A stretch of 35,606 bases of DNA from Bacteriovoracaceae bacterium. Lineage in GTDB: Bacteria; Bdellovibrionota; UBA2394. The notes beneath the pieces were generated by a model. It did not search any database, was not told where the DNA came from, and saw nothing but the letters and a program-made list of their open reading frames with translations. Shown here one piece after another: positions 1 through 7,987 of the stretch. How positions within the stretch are numbered: the stretch's first letter is position 1; the number at the start of each line of letters is the position of its first letter. The stretch spans positions 1 to 35,606 of the forward strand of contig JAQBPA010000206.1 in NCBI GenBank assembly GCA_028287765.1. The letters are read 5' to 3'. A program made the translations under genes and the position numbers.

Positions 1-14
1 ATGAAAAATAAAAT

Positions 15-113
15 TCAAAGACCTCTTATGCTTGAATTGAAAGATCGACCGGATGGCAGTGCATCAATAACCGCCCGCAGGGACAAACTTACCCTCTTGA
101 CATCCTTTTCCAT
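15..113 (-). pseudogene. short ORF, possible truncated copy of the gene starting at the right edge
   Basis: On the minus strand an ATG at 113 opens a 32-codon frame beginning MEKDVKRVSL and ending in TGA at 15-17. Its first codons and about 23 bases upstream match the sequence at the right edge of the window (35567-35606), where an ATG again begins MEKDV. This suggests two genes sharing a 5' end, one of them possibly truncated here. I do not recognise the peptide. It could also be a genuine small protein. The plus-strand frame over 1-192 looks like a shadow of this stretch. Low confidence that a product is made. Confidence 0.3.
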
Positions 114-137
114 AGGCGGAGATTCGACTACTGACCG
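98..137. repeat. left copy of a 40-bp inverted repeat found at both window ends
   Basis: Positions 98-137 match the reverse complement of 35567-35606 at 37 of 40 bases, with the first 23 identical. The shared block covers about 23 bases upstream of an ATG plus the codons for MEKDV. The right copy is cut by the window edge, so the repeat may be longer. Confidence 0.8.
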
Positions 138-205
138 GACCCTGACCTCTTCTGTAATTCCTTCCGCTGGACTCCCATCCCGTGTTTTGTAATATTTGAG
201 CGGTC

Positions 206-784
206 GTGACGTTTTATACGCTTTTTATTTTTTCGTATGTGATTGGTGCGGTTCCGTTTGGGCTTTTGCTTGGGCGTTTATTTGCTGATGTGGATGTTCG
301 CTCGATGGGGTCTGGAAATATTGGGGCTACCAATGTGAATCGAGTGCTTGGGCGGAAGCTTGGGGCGGCTACTTTGCTTTGTGATATTTTGAAGGGATTT
401 CTTTGCGTTATTCTTGCAATGATTTTGTTACCGGGTGAAATTGTTTTGCATGCTTGGGTTGGTTTTGCGGCTTTTCTTGGGCACTGCTTTCCTATTTATT
501 TAAATTTTAAAGGCGGAAAAGGGGTCGCGACCGCGTTCGGCGTGCTTATGCCGATTTCTCCGGGGACTGCTTTGGGTGGACTTCTCTGTTGGCTTTTTGT
601 AGCGCGCCTCTCGCGGATCTCATCCCTTGGTGCGATCGTTTCGTCTTCGGCTATTCCTTTTTTAATGTTTTTTTTCACGCGGAATTTAGCTCTGACGTTT
701 ATTTTTGCTTTGATGATGGGGATTGTGATTTATCGGCACAAAGAAAATATTCAGCGGCTGCGCGCGGGAACAGAACTTCGCTAA
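206..784 (+). CDS. plsY: Acyl-phosphate:glycerol-3-phosphate acyltransferase PlsY
   Basis: Inner-membrane enzyme that transfers an acyl group from acyl-phosphate to glycerol-3-phosphate, the first acylation of phospholipid synthesis (known for the family). The 192 residues are strongly hydrophobic with about five membrane spans. Conserved family segments are visible: IGAVPFGLLLGRLF near residues 13-26, RSMGSGNIGATNVNR near 32-46, and FKGGKGVATAFG near 100-111. Length is normal (about 190-210). The start is GTG at 206; starting later would lose the first helix. No Shine-Dalgarno is evident, and a -10-like TAATAT at 190-195 suggests a very short leader. The gene ends one base before the convergent Cys-rich gene. 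It stands alone here rather than in an obvious operon. Confidence 0.95.
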   Translation: MTFYTLFIFSYVIGAVPFGLLLGRLFADVDVRSMGSGNIGATNVNRVLGRKLGAATLLCDILKGFLCVILAMILLPGEIVLHAWVGFAAFLGHCFPIYLNFKGGKGVATAFGVLMPISPGTALGGLLCWLFVARLSRISSLGAIVSSSAIPFLMFFFTRNLALTFIFALMMGIVIYRHKENIQRLRAGTELR

Positions 785-785
785 T

Positions 786-1154
786 CTAGTTTCGTTTTTT
801 AAACTTACGCCTTCCCAGTTCCATAATAACAGAAACAGAAGGCTCGCAGAGCGGCGGGCACATTACACAGTGTTGAGGGACGACGATTCCTTTACAGGCT
901 GTGCATCGGGTTTCGGTGGGCGCAACGTAAAAGCTTGAACATTCCCAAATGCATTTTTCGCTATCGATGAGTTGAACGGTTTCTTTTTTATTCGGACATT
1001 CGAGATTGTCTGCAGCCTTCTCCATTTCGCCGGCTTGGCTCTCTTCTTCTTTTGAGGTGTTCCGCTCTTTTGTTTCGATTCTCCATTGGTAGACTCCGTA
1101 AGAAGTGGCAGCGATAGCTGCGAGAATGAAAAGGCCTAAAACGATTCCTTTCAT
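786..1154 (-). CDS. small membrane-anchored cysteine-rich protein, unknown function
   Basis: I do not recognise a family. From ATG 1154 the product has 122 residues: an N-terminal hydrophobic helix (about 3-21), a charged Glu/Lys linker (about 25-45), then a compact domain with eight cysteines in the pattern C, CxxxC, CxxC, CxxCxxxC. If the helix is an uncleaved anchor, the cysteine domain would be periplasmic and probably disulfide-bonded; a metal-binding cytoplasmic knuckle is the alternative. A longer frame opens upstream inside the FHA-PATAN gene, but ATG 1154 sits one base after that gene's stop and begins at the helix. No clear Shine-Dalgarno is seen, so translation may rely on reinitiation. 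It is the last gene of the FHA operon. Confidence 0.75.
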   Translation of the reverse strand: MKGIVLGLFILAAIAATSYGVYQWRIETKERNTSKEEESQAGEMEKAADNLECPNKKETVQLIDSEKCIWECSSFYVAPTETRCTACKGIVVPQHCVMCPPLCEPSVSVIMELGRRKFKKRN

Positions 1155-1155
1155 A

Positions 1156-2127
1156 TTAGAGTTTTTTGACGTAACCCGAGCGCAGGAGTTTGCGAAGAGT
1201 GGCATTGGTCGACTTTTGATCCAAATGGCTCGAGTCCAAGATGAGTGACATTTTTTTCTTTTTCCAGGTGAGCTGAAAAATTCTTAATTCGTCTGGTTCT
1301 AACTGAGAAAGGGGTTCATCGAGTCGAACTTCAAAAAGGGTTTCAGGGGTAAATTCGACGGACGCCGTTTTCTCTTCATCAAGGAGTCGATAGCCTTCAA
1401 GAAGAAGTGCTTCGAGAGGCATTTGAATGGGATCTTTCCATTCAAATTGCACTTGCGGAAAGAGCGAAAAAAATCCGTTTTGCCAGCGTAGAATTTGAAA
1501 AAAGGCAGCTTCATTTTTTAAATCGTGAAGTTCCGCCCCGATAAGATCGCCCTCCTTTATATAAAGAGAGGGGGTGCCGGCGGGTGGCATGGGAAGCAAA
1601 TCCTTTTTATTCGCAGCGATCACAAGTCGTCCCGATTTTTTAGTGGAAGCGAGCATCTGCAAAAGATCAGCCAAAGAGACTTCACTCAGCCTTCCAGAAA
1701 TGGAAGCTCCCGAGGTATTCGTCTCCACAAAATCATGCTCGATCTCCATTCCTATCGAAGGATCGGTATGGCGTAGCAGAGAATCATCATCAAACGATGG
1801 AATCGACGGCTCCGATTTTTTTTGTTTTCCTACACTCAAAGAAACTTCAAATAGATAAGATCCTATTTGAAAGCGATCGCGATCATTGAGAGTAGTTTGT
1901 TCGTTAATCAGAGAGCCATTTACAAAAGTTCCGTTTAACGAACGAAGGTCTTCGACTTTAAGAACTCCATTTTGAATCGTTAAGCTTGCATGTCGTCGCG
2001 AGATTTTTTTTTCGGGAAGAGGAATATCGGTCGTATTATCTCGGCCTAAAATATACGTCTTTTTCTCATCGAGAGTTAATTTTTCTCCCGTTCGATCTCC
2101 CGTTAAAATAATAAGTGTTATCGTCAA
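1156..2127 (-). CDS. FHA domain protein with a PATAN (DUF4388) domain
   Basis: Cytoplasmic protein of 323 residues. An FHA domain, which binds phosphothreonine peptides, occupies about residues 20-95 and shows GRDNTTD, SRRHA and SLNGTFVNG. After a linker, about 140-250 matches the PATAN/DUF4388 pattern (SGRLSEVSLADLLQML, SGRLVI, then IKEGDLIGAEL), found in two-component and gliding-related proteins of myxobacteria and relatives. The last 60 residues look like a winged helix. The start codon is TTG at 2127, overlapping the upstream gene's TGA in TTGA, which implies translational coupling. No kinase or phosphatase lies nearby. It probably integrates a phosphorylation signal with a partner recruited through PATAN; this is inference. 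Confidence 0.88.
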   Translation of the reverse strand: MTITLIILTGDRTGEKLTLDEKKTYILGRDNTTDIPLPEKKISRRHASLTIQNGVLKVEDLRSLNGTFVNGSLINEQTTLNDRDRFQIGSYLFEVSLSVGKQKKSEPSIPSFDDDSLLRHTDPSIGMEIEHDFVETNTSGASISGRLSEVSLADLLQMLASTKKSGRLVIAANKKDLLPMPPAGTPSLYIKEGDLIGAELHDLKNEAAFFQILRWQNGFFSLFPQVQFEWKDPIQMPLEALLLEGYRLLDEEKTASVEFTPETLFEVRLDEPLSQLEPDELRIFQLTWKKKKMSLILDSSHLDQKSTNATLRKLLRSGYVKKL

Positions 2128-2963
2128 GAGGATTCACTTTCAATGGTCACTTCGTAAATCGTTTGGCCTATCTGAATCTTATCACCACTCTCCATTTCTT
2201 GAGTGGTAATTCTCTTTCCATTCACGAAGGTTCCATTGGTACTTGCAAGATCTTTGATGAACGCTCGGGTTCCTCCCACGATTTCAATTTGTGCATGAAG
2301 ACGCGAGCAGTCGAGATCACTTAACTTTATATCGACGTTTTTTCGGCCAATAGTGGAAACTGGCTTTGTACATATAAAATTCGCCATTCCTTCCGGGCCC
2401 GCTTTTTTTGAGATTTGAATTTTTATTTTGGGTACAACGATTGATTCGTTTTCTTCGTCCGCCATTTGGGGATGGTCCCATTGTGAAAAAGTCGCCATTT
2501 CGTCTTGGATCAAATCGTCGATTCGTCTCACGCCCGTTTCGCGATATTCCATTCCCGTACCATCGCCTGTGGTCGATTTCGTTTGCCGAGTAGCCACTTG
2601 AGAGTTTTCAGGAGCGGGTTCAGGCGCTTGTTGTTTTATATTCGCTTTCTTAAATTCTGCCATTTGTTCGACGAGTGCGACCGAAATTTTTGAGAGACCT
2701 ATGATGATTTCATCCAGATTGTGGAGTTGAACCTTTCCGTCAACGCGCTTTCCACTCACGAATGTCCCGTTTGTGGATTTGAGATCTTCTAGCCAACACT
2801 CTTCTCCTACGATTGATAGAACGCAGTGCTGGTTAGAAACTTTTTTATCAAAAAGAATTAAATCGACTTTGCCCCGACCGATCGTAATCGACCCTTGGGC
2901 GAAATCCCTAGCGGATCCTTTGCTAGCACCTTCGGTTACAGTTAAAAACGCTTTAATTGGCAT
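2124..2963 (-). CDS. protein with two FHA domains
   Basis: 279 residues with an FHA domain at each end and a polar linker of about 90 residues between them. The N-terminal FHA (about 20-90) has TIGRGKVD, SNQHC and STNGTFVSG. The C-terminal FHA (about 200-272) has TIGRKNVD, SRLHA and STNGTFVNG. Both keep the Arg, Ser, His and Asn positions that contact phosphothreonine in the family, although the N-terminal domain has SNQH in place of the usual SRxH. A Shine-Dalgarno-like AAAGGAA lies nine bases before the ATG at 2963. It is the second gene of the operon and overlaps the next by four bases. Paired FHA domains suggest a scaffold bridging two phosphorylated partners. No membrane segment. Confidence 0.9.
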   Translation of the reverse strand: MPIKAFLTVTEGASKGSARDFAQGSITIGRGKVDLILFDKKVSNQHCVLSIVGEECWLEDLKSTNGTFVSGKRVDGKVQLHNLDEIIIGLSKISVALVEQMAEFKKANIKQQAPEPAPENSQVATRQTKSTTGDGTGMEYRETGVRRIDDLIQDEMATFSQWDHPQMADEENESIVVPKIKIQISKKAGPEGMANFICTKPVSTIGRKNVDIKLSDLDCSRLHAQIEIVGGTRAFIKDLASTNGTFVNGKRITTQEMESGDKIQIGQTIYEVTIESESS

Positions 2964-2991
2964 TCATCCATTCCTTTAAACATGAACAAGA

Positions 2992-3699
2992 TTAAGAGAC
3001 TTGTTCGACGGTCACGTTCAGTTTTGTATTTCCCATTCCAATCTCATCTCCAGTATGAATCTTTTCGCACTGAATTTTGCGACCGTTTAAAAAAGTACCG
3101 TTAGTCGATTCTAGGTCTCTTAAAAAAATAGAAGACCCTCCAAACACTTCAATCATGGCATGAGCTCGTGAAATGTCGACATCCAGGAGCATAACATCCG
3201 CATCTTTTCGTCCAATTAAAATATGAGATTTTCGAAAGGTAAACTTTTTTCCTTGATCTGGACCTTTCAAAATATGAATCTTTACCGGCAATTGTTGGAG
3301 CGTTTTACTGTTGGTAATGATTTCTTTTGTTTTCGTAGTCTCTTTTTCAACCTTTTGGCGCATCGAGATCTCAGGCGATGCACCGTTGAACTCACGGCTG
3401 TCTTCGTAAAAACAAAGTGTGCAGCTTCCGACTTCAATAACGTCTTGGTCTGAAAGTTCACATTTAGTAACCGGTTTTCGGTTTAAAAACGTTCCATTCG
3501 TCGATTTCAGATCTTTAAGAAAAAATTTAGGACCTTCACGTCGAATTTCTGCATGGGTGGAAGAGATTTTGGAATCTTCTAAGATAATATCAGCCTGTTT
3601 TCGGCCTATCGTTGTGATATCTTTGGTAAGCGATACCATCGTTTGCTTGTCTTTACGGACGACAAGCAAACCTGCATGTGGATGATGGAGCTTTGCCAT
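2992..3699 (-). CDS. protein with two FHA domains, first gene of the FHA operon
   Basis: 235 residues. FHA 1 (about 22-95) has TIGRKQAD, SSTHA and STNGTFLNR. FHA 2 (about 155-232) has IGRKDAD, SRAHA and STNGTFLNG. The linker is short and polar. Layout matches the next gene (two FHA domains), so the pair probably arose by duplication. The ATG at 3699 is preceded by no Shine-Dalgarno; instead a consensus-like -10, TACAAT on the minus strand (3705-3710), sits five bases upstream, implying a leaderless message. Divergent from the PBP1A gene with a 74-bp shared promoter region. Phosphothreonine binding is known for the family; the partner kinase is not in this window. Confidence 0.9.
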   Translation of the reverse strand: MAKLHHPHAGLLVVRKDKQTMVSLTKDITTIGRKQADIILEDSKISSTHAEIRREGPKFFLKDLKSTNGTFLNRKPVTKCELSDQDVIEVGSCTLCFYEDSREFNGASPEISMRQKVEKETTKTKEIITNSKTLQQLPVKIHILKGPDQGKKFTFRKSHILIGRKDADVMLLDVDISRAHAMIEVFGGSSIFLRDLESTNGTFLNGRKIQCEKIHTGDEIGMGNTKLNVTVEQVS

Positions 3700-3704
3700 A
3701 ATTC

Positions 3705-3710
3705 ATTGTA
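3705..3710 (-). promoter_or_regulatory. -10 box of the FHA operon, leaderless arrangement
   Basis: TACAAT on the minus strand lies five bases before the ATG of the first FHA gene, so transcription would begin at or within a base of the start codon. The -35 at 17-bp spacing (TTTTCT) is weak. The box is part of the perfect palindrome ATTGTACAAT (3705-3714). Confidence 0.5.
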
Positions 3711-3735
3711 CAATTTACAGTGTCTTTAGAAAAGA

Positions 3736-3763
3736 TTGATCAAGGCCAAATAGGCTTTAAAAT
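3736..3763 (+). promoter_or_regulatory. sigma70-type promoter of the PBP1A gene
   Basis: TTGATC (3736-3741), 16-bp spacer, TAAAAT (3758-3763). The ATG at 3774 starts ten bases after the -10, leaving a leader of about 3-5 nt, too short for a Shine-Dalgarno. It is interleaved with the divergent FHA operon promoter. Confidence 0.6.
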
Positions 3764-3773
3764 GGTGTCATAG

Positions 3774-6449
3774 ATGGAAATACAGGCAACTAAAAAACCA
3801 GAACCTACTCCCGAAGATAAGCGCGCACTGCGAAAAAGAACATGGCGTCGCCTCATTCGCATTGCGTCGATTTTTTCGGCGTTCATTTTGGCAGGCTTTC
3901 TGTCGGTCGCCTTTTTGGTCATGATTGTTCTCAATAAGGGACTCCCGTCTCTCGACACCCTGAAGACCTATGAACCTCAAGAAGTGACCGAAGTTTTTTC
4001 ATCTCACGGCGAAGTCATCGGCGAGTTCTATAATAAGAAGCGATTCGTCGTGAAGGAATTTCCAGATCTCATTAAGCATGCTTTTATTGCTGCAGAAGAT
4101 TCTCATTTTTATACTCATAAAGGCGTCAACTTTCTTGGAATGATGCGTGCCACTTACGTGAATTTAACGCAGGGCGGATACAAACAAGGTGCTAGTACGA
4201 TCACTCAACAAGTCGTTCGAGGTTTACTCCTGACTCCCGAAAAGACATTTTCTCGAAAAATACGAGAAATTATTTTAGCCTGGCAAATCGAAAAAAATCT
4301 GACGAAAGATGAAATTCTGTATCTGTATTTGAATCATATTTATTTAGGCAATGGTGCTTACGGAGTGAAAGCGGCAGCGCGTGTTTATTTTGGAAAAGAA
4401 TTAAATGAAATTACGATTGCCGAAGCCGCGATTCTTGGCGGCCTTCCTCAGGCGCCCTCGCGCTATTCGCCTTCCAAAAATCCCGATCGCGTGAAACGCC
4501 GTCAACTCTATGTGCTTCATCAAATGCTCAAGCAGGGGTTTATTAACCAAACCGAACATGATATCGCGGGAAAGCAAGTCGTCTACGTGGAGCCTCCGGT
4601 CGAAGTCTATAAAGGCATCGCTCCTTATTTTACCGAAGCCATTCGTCAGTACCTCATGAATAAATATGGTGCCGCGGCCATTTTAGATGGCGGCTATCAA
4701 GTTTATACAACGCTTGATGTAGATATGAATCGCTATGCTCAAAACGCAGTTCGAAAAGGATTGAGCGAGCTCGAAAAACGTCAAGGCTATCGCGGTTCGA
4801 TCAAACATTTAACGGCGAATGAAATGAAAGAATATTTTAAGGGTCGCGAATTTGAAGAATTTGAAGACGAAAACGTGGTCGCCAATAAAGAACTTGAAGT
4901 CGCCGCCACAGAAGCCAAAGAGGCCGGCAAAATTTTGATGAAGAGGCCAAAAGGTTTAGAAGTCGGTGATTGGCTTGAAGGTCTTGTCCAAAAAGTGGAC
5001 GACGAAAAACAGGAAGCGCTTGTGGAATACACTCCTAATCTTTTTGCGCAGATTGCATATGCGGATTTGAAGTGGGCACATTCAAGAATTAAAGAAGATG
5101 ACGACGAAGCCGTTGTGCAGCCGGTCAAAAAAGTTTCGGATGTTCTAAAAGTGGGTGACGTCATTTCAATGAGTGTTAAAAAATTAAACGCAGATCCCGA
5201 AAAACCTATAGAAGGTCTTCTCGAACAAGCGACTGAAGTTGAAGGGGCACTTTTAAGTGTGGATCCTCATACGGGATATGTTCTTTCGATGGTGGGCGGA
5301 AATGATTTTAATCGCTCTCAATTTAATCGCGCGATGCAGGCTAAACGGCAACCCGGCTCTGCTTTTAAACCCATTGTTTATGCAGCGGCAATCGATATGG
5401 GCTTAACACCAGCAAGTCGACTTCAGGATTCTCCGATCACATTTGAAAATGCTGCTGATCAAGAAAAATGGCGACCTCACAATTTTGATGAAAAATTTAA
5501 GGGCGATATCACGCTTCGCACGAGTTTACTTGAGTCACGTAATATCACGACGATTAAGCTTTTGAATGAAGTCGGCATTGATACCGTCATCGAATATGCA
5601 AGACGTTTGGGAATTGAAAGTCCGCTTCAAAGAGATTTTACCTTAGCTCTAGGTTCTTCAGCTCTTCCGATGCCGGAAATTATTCAGCCCTATATCATTA
5701 TGGCCAACGGCGGCTACAAACGAAAGCTGGTCATGATCAAGAAAATCGTCGATCGAAACGGAAACGTGGTGGAAGAAAACGTAAATGAAGATTTTAGTGC
5801 ATCGACCATCGACTCCATTCGTTCCGCAGTCGGAGATCTGAAAAAAGAAATTGCTTCGGTAGAGTTGGCAAAAATTCCACCTAAAGACGACGAAAAAGAT
5901 GATTCAGCTTCGTTTCTTCAAGAGGCCGACAGCAAAGCAAAAATTAAAAGGCAGGTCGTCACGTCTCCTCTGAAACCTGGCCAGTCACTAAGTAGTGAGG
6001 CGAGTTTTTTGATGGCGAATCTTTTAAAAGAAAATATTTTATACGGCACTGGAATGAATGCTCGCGCCCTCGATCGCCCGGCTGCTGGAAAAACGGGAAC
6101 TACTGAAGAGAACCGAGACGCATGGTTTATTGGATTTACGCCGCAAATGGTGACGGCCGTTTGGGTGGGATTTGATGATGAGCGCGTGCTCGGCAAAAAT
6201 GAAACGGGGCATCGTGCTGCGGTTCCCATTTGGCTTGAATATATGAGTAAGGCTACAGCACCTTATCCGAAGACAGATTTTACAGTTCCGGAAAATATTG
6301 ATTTTGCGCGAATTGATCCAAAAACCGGCGGTCTTGCATCAACCAAAACAAAAGACGCCGTCTTCGAGGCATTTTTAAAAGGAACTGCGCCTACCAAAGA
6401 AATTGAAAAACCCGTGGATAGTATAGATCTTTATCAAGTTGACCAGTAA
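3774..6449 (+). CDS. mrcA: Penicillin-binding protein 1A, bifunctional glycosyltransferase/transpeptidase
   Basis: Polymerises lipid II and cross-links peptidoglycan in the periplasm. The 891 residues hold a cytoplasmic basic tail, one TM helix (about 28-54), then a GT51 domain with catalytic E108 in AAEDSHF and the QGASTITQQ motif near 138-146. A long acidic inter-domain region (about 340-480) follows. The transpeptidase has nucleophile S529 in SAFK, SxN at 588-590 (SRN) and K773-T-G. It is slightly longer than E. coli PBP1A (850) because of an acidic Asp/Lys/Ser-rich insert around 700-725 before the KTG box. All catalytic motifs are intact. The gene leads the cluster that continues into tatB-tatC-crcB, 23 bp before tatB. 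Confident. Confidence 0.96.
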   Translation: MEIQATKKPEPTPEDKRALRKRTWRRLIRIASIFSAFILAGFLSVAFLVMIVLNKGLPSLDTLKTYEPQEVTEVFSSHGEVIGEFYNKKRFVVKEFPDLIKHAFIAAEDSHFYTHKGVNFLGMMRATYVNLTQGGYKQGASTITQQVVRGLLLTPEKTFSRKIREIILAWQIEKNLTKDEILYLYLNHIYLGNGAYGVKAAARVYFGKELNEITIAEAAILGGLPQAPSRYSPSKNPDRVKRRQLYVLHQMLKQGFINQTEHDIAGKQVVYVEPPVEVYKGIAPYFTEAIRQYLMNKYGAAAILDGGYQVYTTLDVDMNRYAQNAVRKGLSELEKRQGYRGSIKHLTANEMKEYFKGREFEEFEDENVVANKELEVAATEAKEAGKILMKRPKGLEVGDWLEGLVQKVDDEKQEALVEYTPNLFAQIAYADLKWAHSRIKEDDDEAVVQPVKKVSDVLKVGDVISMSVKKLNADPEKPIEGLLEQATEVEGALLSVDPHTGYVLSMVGGNDFNRSQFNRAMQAKRQPGSAFKPIVYAAAIDMGLTPASRLQDSPITFENAADQEKWRPHNFDEKFKGDITLRTSLLESRNITTIKLLNEVGIDTVIEYARRLGIESPLQRDFTLALGSSALPMPEIIQPYIIMANGGYKRKLVMIKKIVDRNGNVVEENVNEDFSASTIDSIRSAVGDLKKEIASVELAKIPPKDDEKDDSASFLQEADSKAKIKRQVVTSPLKPGQSLSSEASFLMANLLKENILYGTGMNARALDRPAAGKTGTTEENRDAWFIGFTPQMVTAVWVGFDDERVLGKNETGHRAAVPIWLEYMSKATAPYPKTDFTVPENIDFARIDPKTGGLASTKTKDAVFEAFLKGTAPTKEIEKPVDSIDLYQVDQ

Positions 6450-6472
6450 GTTCCAGTGGATAGGAAACACGA

Positions 6473-6778
6473 ATGTTTGGAATGAGTCTCAGCGAGTTTT
6501 TTCTGCTCGCATTAATTGTATTAGTTCTGATCGGCCCGAAGCAACTTCCTGACGTTATGAAGACGCTCGGAAAAATTGCCCGAGAACTTTCAAAAGCTCG
6601 CCGCGATTTGACGAAGACCATCGATCAAGACGATTCATTTCGGAGTATTAAAGAATCGGTTAACGATGTAAAAAAATCCGTTAGTTTTAAGGTGAGCGAT
6701 TTGACTTCTTCTCTTTTAGACGAGAAGGAAAAGAAAGAGGTCACGATCGAAGACGAAGAGACAAGAGTTCATGAGTGA
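6473..6778 (+). CDS. tatB: Sec-independent translocase subunit, TatB-like
   Basis: 101 residues: an N-terminal TM helix (about 6-20), a Gly-Pro hinge (IGPKQLP, 20-26), then an amphipathic helix and a charged tail. The early Glu (SEFFLL) and the Pro after the hinge Gly are typical of TatB, which binds Tat signal peptides together with TatC; TatA usually has an FGxKKLP-like hinge. An AGGA at about eight bases from the ATG serves as Shine-Dalgarno. It overlaps tatC by eight bases. No separate tatA is visible, so tatA is elsewhere or this protein serves both roles. Tat membership is firm, the TatB assignment probable. Confidence 0.88.
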   Translation: MFGMSLSEFFLLALIVLVLIGPKQLPDVMKTLGKIARELSKARRDLTKTIDQDDSFRSIKESVNDVKKSVSFKVSDLTSSLLDEKEKKEVTIEDEETRVHE

Positions 6779-7496
6779 AATGAGTTTTCTCGATCATTTG
6801 GTTGAATTTAGAATGAGAGTCATTCGAAGTTTAATCGGTGTTCTTGTCGGTTTTGCTTTGGTCTATCATTTCTCAGAACAACTCTATAATTTTTTATTAC
6901 AACCTCTTTGCCGCACTTTTAACGATCGATGTCCCGTTGTTTATTCGGGAGTTGCTGAACCCTTTTTAGTTTATTTAAAAGTGGGATTCGTGGGGGGACT
7001 TTTTTTAGCGATTCCTTGGATTTTTTATCAGCTTTGGATGTTTATTAGTCCAGGCCTTCACGGCAATGAAAAAAAATGGGTCGTTCCTTTTGTTTTTATC
7101 GCCTCCTTTATGTTTATGGCGGGTTCTCTCCTTGGCTATTTTTTTATTTTTCCTTTTGCCTTTCAATTTTTTGCCTCACAGGCAATGGCTCCCATTTCTC
7201 CGATGCTCAGTATGAGCGATTATTTTTCATTTGCTTCGGGTCTTTTATTTGCATTCGGATTTTTATTCGAAATTCCCGTCTTTGTTGTTCTTCTCAATTT
7301 TATTGGACTTCTTTCGGCCAAAACACTGTGGAAAACTTGGCGCTACGCGCTTGCGGGAATTTTTATTTTATCGGCCATTGTTACACCGGCTGATCCCTAT
7401 ACGATGATGATGGTAGGTGTTCCTCTTTCGCTCCTATATATGGCGGCTCTTGTGATCTGCTCGCTTTCAGAGAACTTCAGGAAAAAACCTGCATGA
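6771..7496 (+). CDS. tatC: Sec-independent translocase subunit TatC
   Basis: 241 residues, six predicted TM segments. The family hallmark N-terminal stretch SFLDHLVEFRMRV is present, containing the signal-peptide-contacting Glu in LVEFR. The first periplasmic loop and the FYQLWMFISPGL segment are conserved. TatC recognises twin-arginine signal peptides and forms the receptor core of the folded-protein export system in the inner membrane. It overlaps tatB by eight bases upstream and crcB by four (ATGA) downstream, so the three genes are translationally coupled. Length is normal. Confidence 0.97.
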   Translation: MSEMSFLDHLVEFRMRVIRSLIGVLVGFALVYHFSEQLYNFLLQPLCRTFNDRCPVVYSGVAEPFLVYLKVGFVGGLFLAIPWIFYQLWMFISPGLHGNEKKWVVPFVFIASFMFMAGSLLGYFFIFPFAFQFFASQAMAPISPMLSMSDYFSFASGLLFAFGFLFEIPVFVVLLNFIGLLSAKTLWKTWRYALAGIFILSAIVTPADPYTMMMVGVPLSLLYMAALVICSLSENFRKKPA

Positions 7497-7825
7497 ACGC
7501 ACTTTTAGTATTTATCGGCGGAGGCATCGGCTCGGTTCTAAGATATTTAGTTCAGGTGTCTCTTGGCTCAGGTCGTGGCACGCTTCTCGTCAATTTAGTC
7601 GGGAGTTTTTTAGTGGGATTTCTGGCGGAGAAGTTTGTTGCGAGAGAAAACGTTCGAATATTTTTAACAGCAGGAATCGTGGGTGGTTTCACCACTTTTT
7701 CTGCCTTCTCACTTGTGACTTATAAGATCGGAGAGATTTCTAAGGGCACTGTTTACGTTTTAGCTTCCGTTGTTGGATCACTTCTCCTGTGTGCTTTGGG
7801 TGCTTATTTAGGTTCGAGAACCTGA
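7493..7825 (+). CDS. crcB: Fluoride ion channel CrcB/Fluc
   Basis: 110 residues with four TM helices. Family signatures are visible: GGGIGSVLRY near the start, GTLLVNLVGSFLVGF (about 35-49), and GIVGGFTTFSAFS (about 62-74), which carries the Phe and Thr/Ser residues lining the fluoride path. Fluc channels form dual-topology dimers that expel fluoride. The ATG overlaps the tatC stop by four bases. No fluoride riboswitch can precede it because it lies inside an operon. A perfect 14-bp hairpin (7810-7823) overlaps its 3' end but has no T-tract. Confidence 0.95.
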   Translation: MNALLVFIGGGIGSVLRYLVQVSLGSGRGTLLVNLVGSFLVGFLAEKFVARENVRIFLTAGIVGGFTTFSAFSLVTYKIGEISKGTVYVLASVVGSLLLCALGAYLGSRT

Positions 7826-7848
7826 GAATATTTCGCGCGTAATTCTTG

Positions 7849-7936
7849 TAGTCCGCTTTCATAATTGGTGCCAGGCACGGTGCCAGGTGTGGTGCCAGGC
7901 ACCAATTACATCTGAAACTCCTACGAAAGCGGACTA
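7849..7936. repeat. nested hairpin carrying a REP-like repeat (copy 1)
   Basis: An outer perfect inverted repeat of 12 bp (TAGTCCGCTTTC 7849-7860 / 7925-7936) encloses a 37-bp unit at 7867-7903, flanked by TAATT and AATTA, which also pair. The unit is three near-identical 12-mers starting GGTGCCAGG (ending CAC, TGT and CAC) plus a closing C. The same 37 bp occurs in reverse complement at 25088-25124. GGTGCC/GGCACC repeats of this sort resemble REP elements mobilised by RAYT transposases, but none is present here. Confidence 0.85.
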
Positions 7937-7987
7937 ATTAAAAATTGCTCGTGACTAAAACCGAACCTCCTTTTACCAATAACGTCT

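Noticed and set aside
1-192. 63-residue plus-strand frame at the window start
   Set aside because: It lies over the repeated minus-strand start (15-113), has no Shine-Dalgarno in view and no recognisable features.
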